A stretch of DNA of 64,000 nt from assembly GCF_014262665.1 (NCBI RefSeq), contig NZ_CP046883.1:868001-932000 (forward strand), read 5' to 3'. The stretch is from Corynebacterium anserum (GTDB lineage: Bacteria > Actinomycetota > Actinomycetes > Mycobacteriales > Mycobacteriaceae). Positions within the stretch are counted from its first letter, which is position 1; each line of letters begins with the position of its first letter. The position numbers were made by a program, and so were the translations under genes. The notes beneath the pieces were generated by a model that worked only from the letters and a program-made list of their open reading frames with translations, did not search any database and was not told where the DNA came from. Below are positions 1 to 8,470 of the stretch, piece after piece.

Positions 1-645
1 GAGCTGGCTGTTTATCTGTGCCTTCGGATTTAAGGCCGACTTGTCGACTTTTAAGCCATTTCCTATCCAGCTGGCGGTGACGCTCCCCCCATCTTCCCAA
101 GGTGACATGAGAGCTGGGCCAGGAGCTTTCAGTTTGATGGTAAAGGAATCGTTTCCACGGGGTGTGATCTCTGTAACTCGGGCATAGACGTCTGGTGAAG
201 GGTCGTAGATAACCTTCCCTTGGTGGAAAAAGACCACCGTCGACATTGGGCTTTCCCATGCCGCGGTGTCAGATGGGGCGGCGAATACCCCTTCGAGAAG
301 AACAAAGCTCAAATCCGCGCAGGGATCGAATTTATTTTCCTTGATTTTGTAGGTGTATGGAGTTTCGTGTTCCGAAGGGATGGAGCCCGATGGCAAGCCA
401 GAGGTCGCAAGCGTTTCCGTTGTGCACTCAGGCTTCGTGGATGGAGATTGTGTGGTTTTCTCTGTGAGGCTTTCGGCAGGCTCTGCGGAGTGCTTAGAAG
501 TTTGTGAGGCAAGGGAATCCGCTGTCGGTGAGACGCTATGTGCGGAGTCTTCGTGGTTTTCTCCCGTGCAGCCAGTGGTGGAAAACGCAGCCAGGACGAG
601 GGATAGGGAGGAGGCAATAATTCTTCTCTGTAACTTGTGACTCAT
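1..645 (-). CDS. LppP/LprE-family lipoprotein, 3' end cut by the window edge
   Basis: Reading the minus strand from an ATG at 645 gives an open frame to base 1 (215 codons, no stop). An AAAGGAACC ribosome site lies about 6 nt upstream. The N-terminus has basic residues, a hydrophobic stretch and a lipobox STTGC with the Cys at residue 26, so it should be a secreted, lipid-anchored protein. A Ser/Thr/Glu-rich linker (about 27-85) follows, then a domain with FDPCADLSFVLLEG, the hallmark of the LppP/LprE family of mycobacterial and corynebacterial envelope lipoproteins. Their molecular function is unknown. The family call rests on that motif and the lipobox. The C-terminus is outside the window. 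Confidence 0.72.
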   Translation of the reverse strand, partial: MSHKLQRRIIASSLSLVLAAFSTTGCTGENHEDSAHSVSPTADSLASQTSKHSAEPAESLTEKTTQSPSTKPECTTETLATSGLPSGSIPSEHETPYTYKIKENKFDPCADLSFVLLEGVFAAPSDTAAWESPMSTVVFFHQGKVIYDPSPDVYARVTEITPRGNDSFTIKLKAPGPALMSPWEDGGSVTASWIGNGLKVDKSALNPKAQINSQL

Positions 646-800
646 GCGAGGTTCCTTTTCACGAAACTAAGTGGATTGCTTGTTGCATAAAAATACTTCA
701 TAGCATGGCAAGTGACTAGCGGAAGTACTGCGGTGTGTGAGGGGAGATCAGCCCCCCTCACGCCGGCATATGGTTCGCAGCCCCGATCTCTGTATCCGGT
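646..800. other. Intergenic stretch between lipoprotein and treZ
   Basis: Both flanking genes are on the minus strand. The stretch must hold the treZ 3' end signals and the lipoprotein promoter. I see no convincing hairpin with a T-run and no additional ORF. Confidence 0.4.
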
Positions 801-2504
801 TCAGCGTCCTGAGTGGTTTCTTGTTTCGTCGTCACACTCAAAGTCTCGCTCGATATCCACTCGGTAGCCCCATCCTGCTAGACCGCGTGCTGGCTGATCG
901 CTGAGGTTCACTACCACACTCACTACGGATTCTGGTGCTTGATAGGTGAGTTCGATCCACCTGCCGGACACCTCGTAATCGACGTCACCGGCCTCGGTGC
1001 GCGGGACTGTAAAAGGTTGCCCGGATAGCTCTTCATCGGAGTGCCAGGCTACGTCGATCAGTTCAGCATCATAGAGCTTATGCTTTTTCCGCAACGCCAG
1101 TAATTCTTTATATGCAGTGAGTACGCGCGCATGGCTTCCAGATGTGCGTTCACTCCAATCGAGCTTGGAATCGAGGAAGGTTTTCTCATCTGCCGGGTTC
1201 GGTACAATCTGCGGATCCCATCCGGCACGTGCGAACTCACGCATGCGCCCTTCAGCAGTCAGGCGGTTGAGCTCTGAATCCTCGTGATCAACGAAAAACG
1301 CGAAGGGGGTAGAGGCGCCCCATTCTTCTCCCTGGAACAACATGACAGTAAAAGGGCTAGTGAGCACCAGCGCGGCCTTCGCAAGTTGTTGTTCTACGGT
1401 GAGATTCATGTTCGGACGGTCTCCAGCTGCCCGGTTACCTGTTTGGTCGTGAGTGGTGGTGTATACGACGAACTGGGAATAGTCGGGATCTTCTAATGCT
1501 CGACCGTGGGTTCGTCCCCGGAAGGTGGAGAAACGACCATCATGCCAGAACACACGTTGGAATGTGGTGGCGAGAACTTCCACGGTGCCGAAGTCGGAGT
1601 AGTAGGCGTGTTTTTCTCCGGAAACCACAGCGTGTATCGCGTGGTGCACGTCATCATTCCACTGAGCCACGCCAAAGCGCTCCGTGAACTTGGGATCGTT
1701 CTGGTCGGTCTCTGCGATGAGGTAGCTGGGGGCAGCGACGTCACGCATCTGCTCGATGATGCTCACCGCGCCCACGTCGTCGAGGGCATGGACTGCGTCG
1801 AGCCTAAGCCCATCGATGCCGAACTCTTTCGTCCAGATTTTCACCGCGTCTAAGATGTAGGATCGTACTTCGTCGGAAAGCTGACCCTGAATATTGACTA
1901 CCTCACCCCAGCCCGTGGAGCCGCCGGAGGTATAAGGACCAAAAACTCCTGTGTAGTTTCCATCGGGTCCGAAATGGTTGTAAACCACATCAAGGATTAC
2001 CGCTAGCCCCGTGTTGTGGGCTGCCTCGACGAAACGCAGGAGGGCATCGGGGCCGCCATATAGTTCAGAGACCGCGTGCCAGCTCACTCCGTCATAGCCC
2101 CAATTTCGCTGTCCGCCGAAGGGTTGGATAGGCATCAGCTCAATAGCGGTGACCCCCACGTCCTTGAGATCATTGAAGCGTTCAATGGCGGAATCCAACG
2201 TTCCTTCTGGGGTGAAAGTTCCCACATGCATTTCGTAGATGACTTCGCCTTTGAGCGGCCTGCCGAGCGGTTCCGGGGTGCGTTTTGGCTCCCATACCTG
2301 GGATAAGCCATGAATACCATCGGGTTGGCGCCGAGAACGGGGGTCGGGGAACACCGGCGAACCGTCCACGCTAAAACCATAGCGAGCCCCTACCGAGCGT
2401 TCGCAATCGGCGACAAACCAATCTCCTTCCCGAGTCATTGCACGACGGGTGCCATTGAGGTCCAGCTCTACAGATTCGGCTTTGGGAGCCCACACACTAA
2501 ACAT
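801..2504 (-). CDS. treZ: Malto-oligosyltrehalose trehalohydrolase TreZ
   Basis: TreZ releases trehalose from the maltooligosyl-trehalose made by TreY, the second step of the cytoplasmic glycogen-to-trehalose route. An N-terminal immunoglobulin-like CBM48 region (about 1-85) precedes the GH13 barrel. LDVVYNHFGPDGN lies near 171, the nucleophile is Asp236 in GLRLDAVHALDD, the acid/base is Glu265 in LIAETDQND, and TTHDQTGNRA supplies the third acid. At 567 residues it is the usual length. I start at ATG 2504, which gives MFSVWAPKAE; a TAGGGT hexamer lies 7 nt upstream, suggesting leaderless initiation. A GTG nine bases earlier (2513) is possible but has no ribosome site. treY is about 2.4 kb away on the same strand, separated by unrelated genes. 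Confidence 0.95.
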   Translation of the reverse strand: MFSVWAPKAESVELDLNGTRRAMTREGDWFVADCERSVGARYGFSVDGSPVFPDPRSRRQPDGIHGLSQVWEPKRTPEPLGRPLKGEVIYEMHVGTFTPEGTLDSAIERFNDLKDVGVTAIELMPIQPFGGQRNWGYDGVSWHAVSELYGGPDALLRFVEAAHNTGLAVILDVVYNHFGPDGNYTGVFGPYTSGGSTGWGEVVNIQGQLSDEVRSYILDAVKIWTKEFGIDGLRLDAVHALDDVGAVSIIEQMRDVAAPSYLIAETDQNDPKFTERFGVAQWNDDVHHAIHAVVSGEKHAYYSDFGTVEVLATTFQRVFWHDGRFSTFRGRTHGRALEDPDYSQFVVYTTTHDQTGNRAAGDRPNMNLTVEQQLAKAALVLTSPFTVMLFQGEEWGASTPFAFFVDHEDSELNRLTAEGRMREFARAGWDPQIVPNPADEKTFLDSKLDWSERTSGSHARVLTAYKELLALRKKHKLYDAELIDVAWHSDEELSGQPFTVPRTEAGDVDYEVSGRWIELTYQAPESVVSVVVNLSDQPARGLAGWGYRVDIERDFECDDETRNHSGR

Positions 2505-2511
2505 GCCTCCC

Positions 2512-2528
2512 ACCCTAACTGCGATAAT
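2512..2528. promoter_or_regulatory. Divergent -10 elements for treZ and the YigZ-family gene
   Basis: On the minus strand TAGGGT (2517-2512) lies 7 nt before the treZ ATG. On the plus strand GATAAT (2523-2528) lies 6 nt before the ATG at 2535. The two start codons are only 30 bp apart. This fits two back-to-back leaderless promoters with no room for ribosome-binding sites. No clear -35 boxes are visible. Confidence 0.5.
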
Positions 2529-2534
2529 GGGACA

Positions 2535-3194
2535 ATGCCCGCACAGTCAGCAACCAATGTGAGTTATCTGCGTCCCCGCGACAGCGAATGGGTTGATGAA
2601 TTGGAGGTCAAACGTTCTCAATTCATCGCCATCGCTCGCCGTACAGCCACCGAACTGGAGGCTCGTACTTTTATCGACGATGTGCGCTCACGTTACCCGG
2701 ATGCGAGGCATCATTGCACAGCGTTCATAGTTCATATGGACAAGGCTCAGCCCATTGAGCGTTCCAGCGACGATGGAGAACCAGCGGGAACTGCCGGACA
2801 ACCGATGCTCGAGGCGCTGCGCGGATCAGGTCTCCTGGACATTACCGTGGTCGTGGTGCGCTACTTCGGTGGTGTGAAATTAGGCACTGGTGGTCTGGTT
2901 CGCGCGTATCACGATGCGACGAAAGGAGTGTTGTCCAAGATCGACGTGGTTTCTCGCCAGCAGTTGGAACTGTTCTCCGTGTCCGTTCCACACGCCGACG
3001 CTGGTCGTGTCGAAGCCGAGATTCGAGACGCTGGTGTGGATGTCGTGGATGTGGAATACACGGTGGAAGCAGTGATGACTCTGGCTGTAAAGCCTGGTGT
3101 GGATATGGGCGGTGTAATAGCCAAAATCACTTCCGGGCAAGTGACACCCAAAAATGCGGGAACCACGTGGGTTGATATCCCCGTTTGCACGTAG
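2535..3194 (+). CDS. YigZ/IMPACT family protein (UPF0029)
   Basis: A 219-residue protein of the YigZ/IMPACT family, whose eukaryotic members regulate the Gcn2 kinase; the bacterial role is not settled. The signature SSDDGEPAGTAGQPML (about 74-89) and the glycine-rich VVVVRYFGGVKLGTGGL follow in the N-terminal domain. The last 80 residues form the smaller ferredoxin-like C-terminal domain. I start at ATG 2535 because a GATAAT hexamer lies 6 nt upstream and the family homology begins just after it. The frame stays open further upstream but runs over treZ on the other strand. Confidence 0.85.
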   Translation: MPAQSATNVSYLRPRDSEWVDELEVKRSQFIAIARRTATELEARTFIDDVRSRYPDARHHCTAFIVHMDKAQPIERSSDDGEPAGTAGQPMLEALRGSGLLDITVVVVRYFGGVKLGTGGLVRAYHDATKGVLSKIDVVSRQQLELFSVSVPHADAGRVEAEIRDAGVDVVDVEYTVEAVMTLAVKPGVDMGGVIAKITSGQVTPKNAGTTWVDIPVCT

Positions 3195-3261
3195 TTCCAC
3201 AGATAACGCGTATCGCGGATGCTCACCGGCCAGCGTACTAGCACCGCAGTACAGTGGGTCT

Positions 3262-3378
3262 ATGACATTGAGCAATCACATTGGTCATCACATAGCGTAT
3301 AAACCAGTGTTCCAGTGCACGCGTGAGGCGGAGTGCCATATACAAACCGTAGGCGTGGGCGCATACGCAGGGCGGTGA
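3262..3378 (+). CDS. Candidate leaderless small protein, 38 residues
   Basis: A TACAGT hexamer at 3250-3255 is followed six bases later by an ATG that opens a 38-codon frame. Its TGA stop is directly followed by the TTG start of the S4-domain gene (TGATTG). The peptide begins MTLSNHIGHH and contains two Cys and four His residues, including a CTREAECH cluster. I recognise no family. The placement suggests a leaderless upstream ORF coupled to the S4 gene; it could equally be a chance frame in the S4 leader. Confidence 0.35.
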   Translation: MTLSNHIGHHIAYKPVFQCTREAECHIQTVGVGAYAGR

Positions 3379-3771
3379 TTGGTCGTGACGAGGGATAGCG
3401 GTAGCCGGGCAGTGCGCATTGATGCGTGGGTGTGGGCTGTCCGCCTCTATAAAACCCGTACTGCCGCAGCGGAGGCTGTGCGCGCTGGTCATGTCAAAGT
3501 CAACGGAATTGCCGTGAAACCTGCTCAACACGTTGTTGTGGGGGACACGGTGCGAGCCTGGGTGAATCACCGCGAGCACATTGTTGAGGTGGCTAGGCTT
3601 CATTCCAAACGCGTGGGGCCGGCTGTTGCCCGCGAGGCTTACATTGACAAATCCCCACCGCCCCCGCCACGGGAGATTGTGGCGTCGATGCCGCGCCGTG
3701 AACGCGGGGCAGGCCGGCCGACCAAGAGAGAAAGGCGCCAGATGGATCGACTTATGGGGCGTTCGCCCTAG
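3379..3771 (+). CDS. S4-domain RNA-binding protein (Hsp15-like)
   Basis: A 130-residue protein of the heat-shock protein 15/S4 paralogue group, which binds rRNA or stalled 50S subunits. The S4 fold begins RIDAWVWAVRLYKTRTAA (about 13-30), then AVRAGHVKVNG and the VVVGDTVRAW turn. The C-terminal 40 residues are very basic and proline-rich (PPPPPRE, RPTKRERRQMDR), suitable for RNA contacts. The start is a TTG right after the stop of the small upstream frame; a GTG two codons later (3385) is also possible. Its TAG stop overlaps by 4 bp the stop of the convergent alarmone-synthetase-like gene. Confidence 0.85.
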   Translation: MVVTRDSGSRAVRIDAWVWAVRLYKTRTAAAEAVRAGHVKVNGIAVKPAQHVVVGDTVRAWVNHREHIVEVARLHSKRVGPAVAREAYIDKSPPPPPREIVASMPRRERGAGRPTKRERRQMDRLMGRSP

Positions 3772-4736
3772 AACATCTCCAGGGTTTTCTGGCCGATTTT
3801 TTGCCAGCGGTTGCCCAGACGACCCGGGCGTGACGAGGCATCGTCTCCTATGTGTACGGTCTTTTTGATGTGCTCGCGGCCGAACGTGAGCAGCAGCATG
3901 TCATCCACTACGCGCACTTGTCCCGGTGGATATGGGTAGGCAAAGGCAGCGTGCAGCTTAGCTAAATTTTCCTTGGAGAGCAGCGCGAGGAGTTGATTGT
4001 TGGTAGTGATGCCATGAGCCGCCAGCATGTCGACAGCGTAACCGTAGTATGCGACCTTCGACGCCGGGTAGTTCTCACCTAAAATATCCGCGAGAAGCCG
4101 GGGGAGAGTTACTTCATCGATAGGGCCAGGGCCGAGTAGGGAGGCATCTGTGGGCTGATCGATGCGGTTGGCTATTAAGTCGAACTGTTGGTCGGCCAGC
4201 TCGATAAGTCCGGCTGCGAGAGTGAAGGCACGTTGCACCTCCGGGTTCGTGGACCCTGAGAGATTCTTATAGCGGATATCATGCTCGAACTCTGCCCATG
4301 CGTGTTGTAGCACGGTGCGTAGCTGGATTTCCATGAGCATATTATCTAGTTGGGGCACACGGACAATGACATGCTGTGAGGCATAACCGAAGCCACCGCG
4401 CCGAGCTGTTTCTGCTGCTTTATCGACTACCGTTTCGACGCTGAAGATGTTTTCTATCACTGTGAGTAGCTGTGGAATATTACTGGAGTGATAGGTAATG
4501 ACGCGTGCGCCAAGCATATCGTAGGCGGATGCGATGTCAGTGTAGTTCGGATAATCCGGGTTTGTGAGTTTGGCGAGGAAACTCACACGTTCTTTGGTAC
4601 GGACGACGACCTGGTCGTAGGTGATGCCAGCATCATCGAGAGCATCCTCAATAAGCGCACGGACATCGGCGCATGCGGTCGGGTACCTATCGCGCCATTG
4701 ATCGTATTGAGCAAGCGCATCCGTGGTGTTAAGCAC
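3768..4736 (-). CDS. RelA/SpoT-domain (p)ppGpp synthetase-like protein
   Basis: A 322-residue protein with a synthetase domain like that of small alarmone synthetases, which transfer pyrophosphate from ATP to GTP or GDP. Visible motifs are RTKERVSFLAKL (substrate loop, about 46-57), AYDMLGARV (metal-binding Asp near 71), FGYASQHVIV, and MEIQLRTVLQHAWAEFEH with the catalytic Glu of the EIQ box. No HD hydrolase domain precedes it and no TGS/ACT domain follows. A C-terminal region of about 130 residues goes beyond the minimal RelP/RelQ size. The start is GTG 4736, with AAAAGGAT about 7 nt upstream. The active-site residues look intact, so I expect activity, but substrate preference cannot be read. 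Confidence 0.8.
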   Translation of the reverse strand: MLNTTDALAQYDQWRDRYPTACADVRALIEDALDDAGITYDQVVVRTKERVSFLAKLTNPDYPNYTDIASAYDMLGARVITYHSSNIPQLLTVIENIFSVETVVDKAAETARRGGFGYASQHVIVRVPQLDNMLMEIQLRTVLQHAWAEFEHDIRYKNLSGSTNPEVQRAFTLAAGLIELADQQFDLIANRIDQPTDASLLGPGPIDEVTLPRLLADILGENYPASKVAYYGYAVDMLAAHGITTNNQLLALLSKENLAKLHAAFAYPYPPGQVRVVDDMLLLTFGREHIKKTVHIGDDASSRPGRLGNRWQKIGQKTLEMF

Positions 4737-4889
4737 CTAAGCATCCTTTTCATCGGTGATGAGGTTGTAGTCACGACCATTCGACGTCGGTTGTCGCCTG
4801 TGCGGCGTGGGAAAAGGGCATGGCCACGCAGGGTCAGGTTTATGCAGCGTGGGTTGCCCGTGGGTGCCCACGTCAGGGATTAGCTTGTG

Positions 4890-7229
4890 CTAAGCCAATT
4901 TCGTCAGCAGCACCTGCCCTCGTTCGGAAAACAAGTCCGTAGCTTTTACTTCACCCTGCCACATGGAACCACTGGTGAGCTGGTCTTCCCACAGTCCGTC
5001 AGGGAGGGTGATGGTCGTATCGCCCCAACCCCCTGCTCGTTCGACGGTGAGCGGGCGACGGGTAACGAGGGTGATCACGCTGTTGCCGCGCATCATACCC
5101 AATACTGCTCGGCATAACTCGCCTTGGGCCATGACAGGAAGGTAGGAGGCCTCATCTAGATTGTGGTTGGTGCGCACGCGCAAGGCCTTGGCGATCAGAT
5201 TGATTCGTTCGTCGTCCTTGTTACGGATGTCACCGCGAGAAACGCGTTCAATGGCATCCATGCGCTGCTCGTAGTCAACTGGGCGACGGTTATCCGGATC
5301 CACTAGGGAGTCGGTAAAAAACTCGGTGCCTTGGTAAATGTCCGGGATACCAGGGGACATAAGCTGGATGAGTTTCTTAGAGTTGGCGATGACGGTGCCT
5401 CCGGCATCGATAATCTTTACGAGGTCAGTGACGTCGTCGCCGTAGTCATCGATGACGGAGTCCACCCAGCGATGAATAGAGCGTTCGAACTCCTCGTTGT
5501 TATCGAACCAGGTTGTGTGCACACCAGCTTCCCTCATGGCTTTTTCAGCGTAATCATGAAGCCGTTCGCGGAGGTTAGCGCTGACCACTCCATCGGTTGG
5601 CCACACGCCGATGATGTTTTGCAGGAGGAAGTGGCACGTCATGCCGTCTTCATAAGGGATTTTTTCGCAGAGTTCGGCGAATTCATCAAAAGCCTCGGTC
5701 AATTCGCTAATACGGGATCGAACGTCTTCTCCGCGTTTAGTGTCGTGGGTGGTGAGGGTGGTCATAGTGCGTGGCCATAGACGGGCTCGTTCCGCCTGGA
5801 GCATGTGGTATTCAGCGGGAGAGACTCCAAAGCGTCCAGGAGCCCCTCCTACTTCCTGCAGGCTCACGAGCCGAGAGCCTCGATAAAATGCTGTATCTTC
5901 CACGCCTTTGGCCATAACTGCACCGCAGACCTGGGCGAAACGAGTATTTGCTTCACCGAAGGACAGTAAAGCTGTGGAGATGAGGTCGAGGGCATCGGCG
6001 CGTTCTGGGTATTCGATCACCATTGATGCGATGACTGTGCTCGTTACGCGGGACAGCGATTGGTAATCGGCGCGATAAACTGGCATTGCGGCAATGAGAC
6101 CCACGAGAGTTTCTTCCAACATGTCATCGGAGACATTCTCTCCGGAGGTAGACCAGTTGTCGTTGCGCACGGCGCGAGCCAATCGGTGAACCTCGGCAGC
6201 CAGTTCGCTACGGGCTACATCTGCCTTGAGTTCAATCTCGGCGGCTTCGAATGCGGCATTGTCCCATTGTGACCCCGTCCATTTTTCTGCCAGCGCATCG
6301 AATTTCTTGACCACAGGACGGTTGACGAAAACACCGTCGAACTCGCGGAGGGCGTCATAGCCTGTGGTACCGTCGACGCGAAGACGCGGGTCGAGGGGCT
6401 CGGTTACTCCAAGGATTTTTTCTACAAGCAGCCAACGTTCTTCGCCAATCAGGTTGCGCAGATGCTCTAAGTAACCGAACGGATCGGCTAGACCGTCGGG
6501 GTGATCCACGCGCACACCGTCGATAACGTTTGCGGCGATGAGCTGGTTGAGAATACGGTGAGTGTGCTCGAAGACGATGGGGTCTTCCTGCCGAAGTCCG
6601 GCCAAGCCATTGATCGAAAAGAAACGGCGGTAGTTAATAGTGCCGTCACGCCAGTACATCAAGCGATAGTGCTGTCTATCGTGAACGTGCTGAGGGGTTC
6701 CCTCCTCAGTGCCCGGTGCCAACGGGAACTCGTGTTCATAGTAGCGCAGCACGCCGGCGTCCCTATCGACCTCTAGCGCAGCGGTATCTTCTTCACTTCC
6801 CAAGATGGGCAGTCCGAGGCGGCCTCCTGCACCGTTTTCTTCGGACCAGTCGATATCGAAATATTCCGCGAATTCGGAGTCTTGACCGTTCTTCAAGACA
6901 TCCCACCACCAGCTGTTGAGCCGTGGGGTGTCCACTCCTACGTGGTTCGGAACGATATCCAGGAGCAGCTTAATGCCGACTCTGTGAGCCGCGTCTGCTA
7001 GCGAACGCAGCCCTTCGATACCACCAAGTTCTGGGTTGACAGTGGTGGGGTCGATGACGTCGTAGTTGTGAGTGGAATCCGCGGGTGCGGTGAGTACAGG
7101 AGACAGGTAGAGATGACTGATTCCCAGCTTTGCAAAGTACTCAATGTGCTTTTCCGCATCAGCAAAAGTGAAAGCTTGGGCGGGGTCAGAACCGGGTCCT
7201 CGCAACTGAAGTCGATAAGTGGCAGACAT
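4890..7229 (-). CDS. treY: Malto-oligosyltrehalose synthase TreY
   Basis: TreY isomerises the reducing-end alpha-1,4 linkage of maltodextrins to alpha,alpha-1,1, making the substrate for TreZ. The GH13 motifs are LLLDIVPNHVG (88-98), DGVRVDHPDGLADP with nucleophile Asp242, and VEKIL with acid/base Glu270. Late in the protein MSPGIPDIYQGTEF is the typical substrate-site segment. The length of 779 residues matches the family. I chose ATG 7229 (MSATYRLQLRGPG) because TAAAGT lies 7 nt upstream and the family begins there; upstream codons in frame would overlap the neighbouring gene. The gene starts 5 bp after the unknown gene at 7235-7675. Confidence 0.95.
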   Translation of the reverse strand: MSATYRLQLRGPGSDPAQAFTFADAEKHIEYFAKLGISHLYLSPVLTAPADSTHNYDVIDPTTVNPELGGIEGLRSLADAAHRVGIKLLLDIVPNHVGVDTPRLNSWWWDVLKNGQDSEFAEYFDIDWSEENGAGGRLGLPILGSEEDTAALEVDRDAGVLRYYEHEFPLAPGTEEGTPQHVHDRQHYRLMYWRDGTINYRRFFSINGLAGLRQEDPIVFEHTHRILNQLIAANVIDGVRVDHPDGLADPFGYLEHLRNLIGEERWLLVEKILGVTEPLDPRLRVDGTTGYDALREFDGVFVNRPVVKKFDALAEKWTGSQWDNAAFEAAEIELKADVARSELAAEVHRLARAVRNDNWSTSGENVSDDMLEETLVGLIAAMPVYRADYQSLSRVTSTVIASMVIEYPERADALDLISTALLSFGEANTRFAQVCGAVMAKGVEDTAFYRGSRLVSLQEVGGAPGRFGVSPAEYHMLQAERARLWPRTMTTLTTHDTKRGEDVRSRISELTEAFDEFAELCEKIPYEDGMTCHFLLQNIIGVWPTDGVVSANLRERLHDYAEKAMREAGVHTTWFDNNEEFERSIHRWVDSVIDDYGDDVTDLVKIIDAGGTVIANSKKLIQLMSPGIPDIYQGTEFFTDSLVDPDNRRPVDYEQRMDAIERVSRGDIRNKDDERINLIAKALRVRTNHNLDEASYLPVMAQGELCRAVLGMMRGNSVITLVTRRPLTVERAGGWGDTTITLPDGLWEDQLTSGSMWQGEVKATDLFSERGQVLLTKLA

Positions 7230-7234
7230 GCCTT

Positions 7235-7675
7235 CTACTTTAGGGGAAGTGCCATGCAGTAGCCCGCAGACAAGTCCAAAGGCCCGATCCATCCCTCAAC
7301 GTGTGGTGCGTCCTCAGCGACCCTGGCTCTAATTTTTCCCTCCCTGTAGTACACCGCCGGAAAAGCACCAAAGTGGATCTCCAAGGCTTCGACAAGTAGT
7401 TCGCTGAGCCGCGGATGCGTGAGCAGACTGCACGCAGGCAGTTCCTCGTCGACGACCCGTACTTCCAGCCAGGAGCCGTCGCGCCTGCATTCCAGAGCTG
7501 CTCCCGTGCGGTCATAAAGCTCTTTGAGCCGATGCCGCATGATTTCTGCGCGTTCATGCCACCGAACGCTGGGGCGACCGGGGCCATCGGGGATAGTGAC
7601 AGAGAGCCCACTACCCACGGAAACCCGAACGGGATTGCTTAGGATGTTTGCTGGTGCCGTCGTGAGAGTCAACAT
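7235..7675 (-). CDS. Unknown protein upstream of treY
   Basis: A 146-residue frame starting at ATG 7675 and ending 5 bp before treY on the same strand. I recognise no domain and no signal peptide or membrane segment. It has a short hydrophobic N-terminal section, a charged middle (HRLKELYDRTGAALECRRDG) and a C-terminal part that ends GWIGPLDLSAGYCMALP. No clear ribosome site precedes the start, so it may begin further in. Its position suggests co-transcription with treY, but the sequence gives no function. Confidence 0.55.
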   Translation of the reverse strand: MLTLTTAPANILSNPVRVSVGSGLSVTIPDGPGRPSVRWHERAEIMRHRLKELYDRTGAALECRRDGSWLEVRVVDEELPACSLLTHPRLSELLVEALEIHFGAFPAVYYREGKIRARVAEDAPHVEGWIGPLDLSAGYCMALPLK

Positions 7676-7726
7676 ATTTCATGAGACTCTCTAGATGGCG
7701 TATAGGTTCGCGCAAGAGCCAGCTTT

Positions 7727-8470
7727 TTATAATTTATTTTCGCCGACCATCGCCAAGAATTCATCGAAGGTGATGATTGTCAGATCCTGACCCTTGTCTT
7801 TGAGCTCGCGTGCGCGCTTTTCTTTACTGGTCATTGTGGCCCACTGCCCCACGATGAGCATTGTTGTTTTCTTGGTGACGTTCTTGGCTACTGTGCCACC
7901 GGCCTGCGCAATCATGTTCCACACGGCGCTCTTATCGTACGGCTCCACATCGCCGGTGACCGTGACATTATGCCCGTAGATTGGGTTGGTGATGTCTGCG
8001 TCCTTATTTGCTTCCGGAATCTCATCGGGGGTGGCCACTTTGGACCAGGGGGCGCGGGGCCGTGCAGTCTTTGTGGCTTTCCTTTCCGACGGCATCTCTG
8101 CCCTCGTCGAGTCCTCTGCGGAGTTGCCGGAGTGCGGAGCAGTGGCGGAATCGGTGGCTCGTCCTACTGCGGTGCCGCTCGCATTGTCGAGAGGGTACCC
8201 TGCTTGGAGGTTGGTCAAGCGGGTATTAATCGCCGCAAATTGTGAGAGCTGCGTCGGGGAGAAATTCAGACGTGTGCGCGTGTGCTCAGTGAGCAGCTCG
8301 ATATATCCCGGAGACAGCCCATCGGGCTGCTGGAAATACCAGCCGACCAGTTCAGAGGCAGCGATGTTGGCGTCGGGAAGCAGAGAAGAGGCCAGCAAGG
8401 ATCGGGTGATCTGTACACCTTCTTCGGTGATAGTCACTTCGGCGCCACGAGCTGGGAGAGCAACGGTCAC
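7727..8470 (-). CDS. BRCT-domain protein coupled to glgX
   Basis: A 247-residue protein with a C-terminal BRCT domain (about 165-243): GHNVTVTGDVEPYDKS, WNMIAQAGGTVAKNVTKKTT, a MLIVG strand and a terminal LTIITFDEFLAMV helix. This pattern is used in NAD-dependent ligases and some polymerase epsilon-like proteins to bind phosphoproteins or DNA ends. The first 85 residues form a separate, probably helical unit, joined by a Ser/Thr/Lys-rich linker of about 60 residues. No nuclease or ligase motifs are present. The GTG start overlaps the glgX stop by 4 bp (GTGA), so translation is probably coupled. Its substrate is unknown; the BRCT call is firm, any role is not. Confidence 0.75.
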   Translation of the reverse strand: MTVALPARGAEVTITEEGVQITRSLLASSLLPDANIAASELVGWYFQQPDGLSPGYIELLTEHTRTRLNFSPTQLSQFAAINTRLTNLQAGYPLDNASGTAVGRATDSATAPHSGNSAEDSTRAEMPSERKATKTARPRAPWSKVATPDEIPEANKDADITNPIYGHNVTVTGDVEPYDKSAVWNMIAQAGGTVAKNVTKKTTMLIVGQWATMTSKEKRARELKDKGQDLTIITFDEFLAMVGENKL

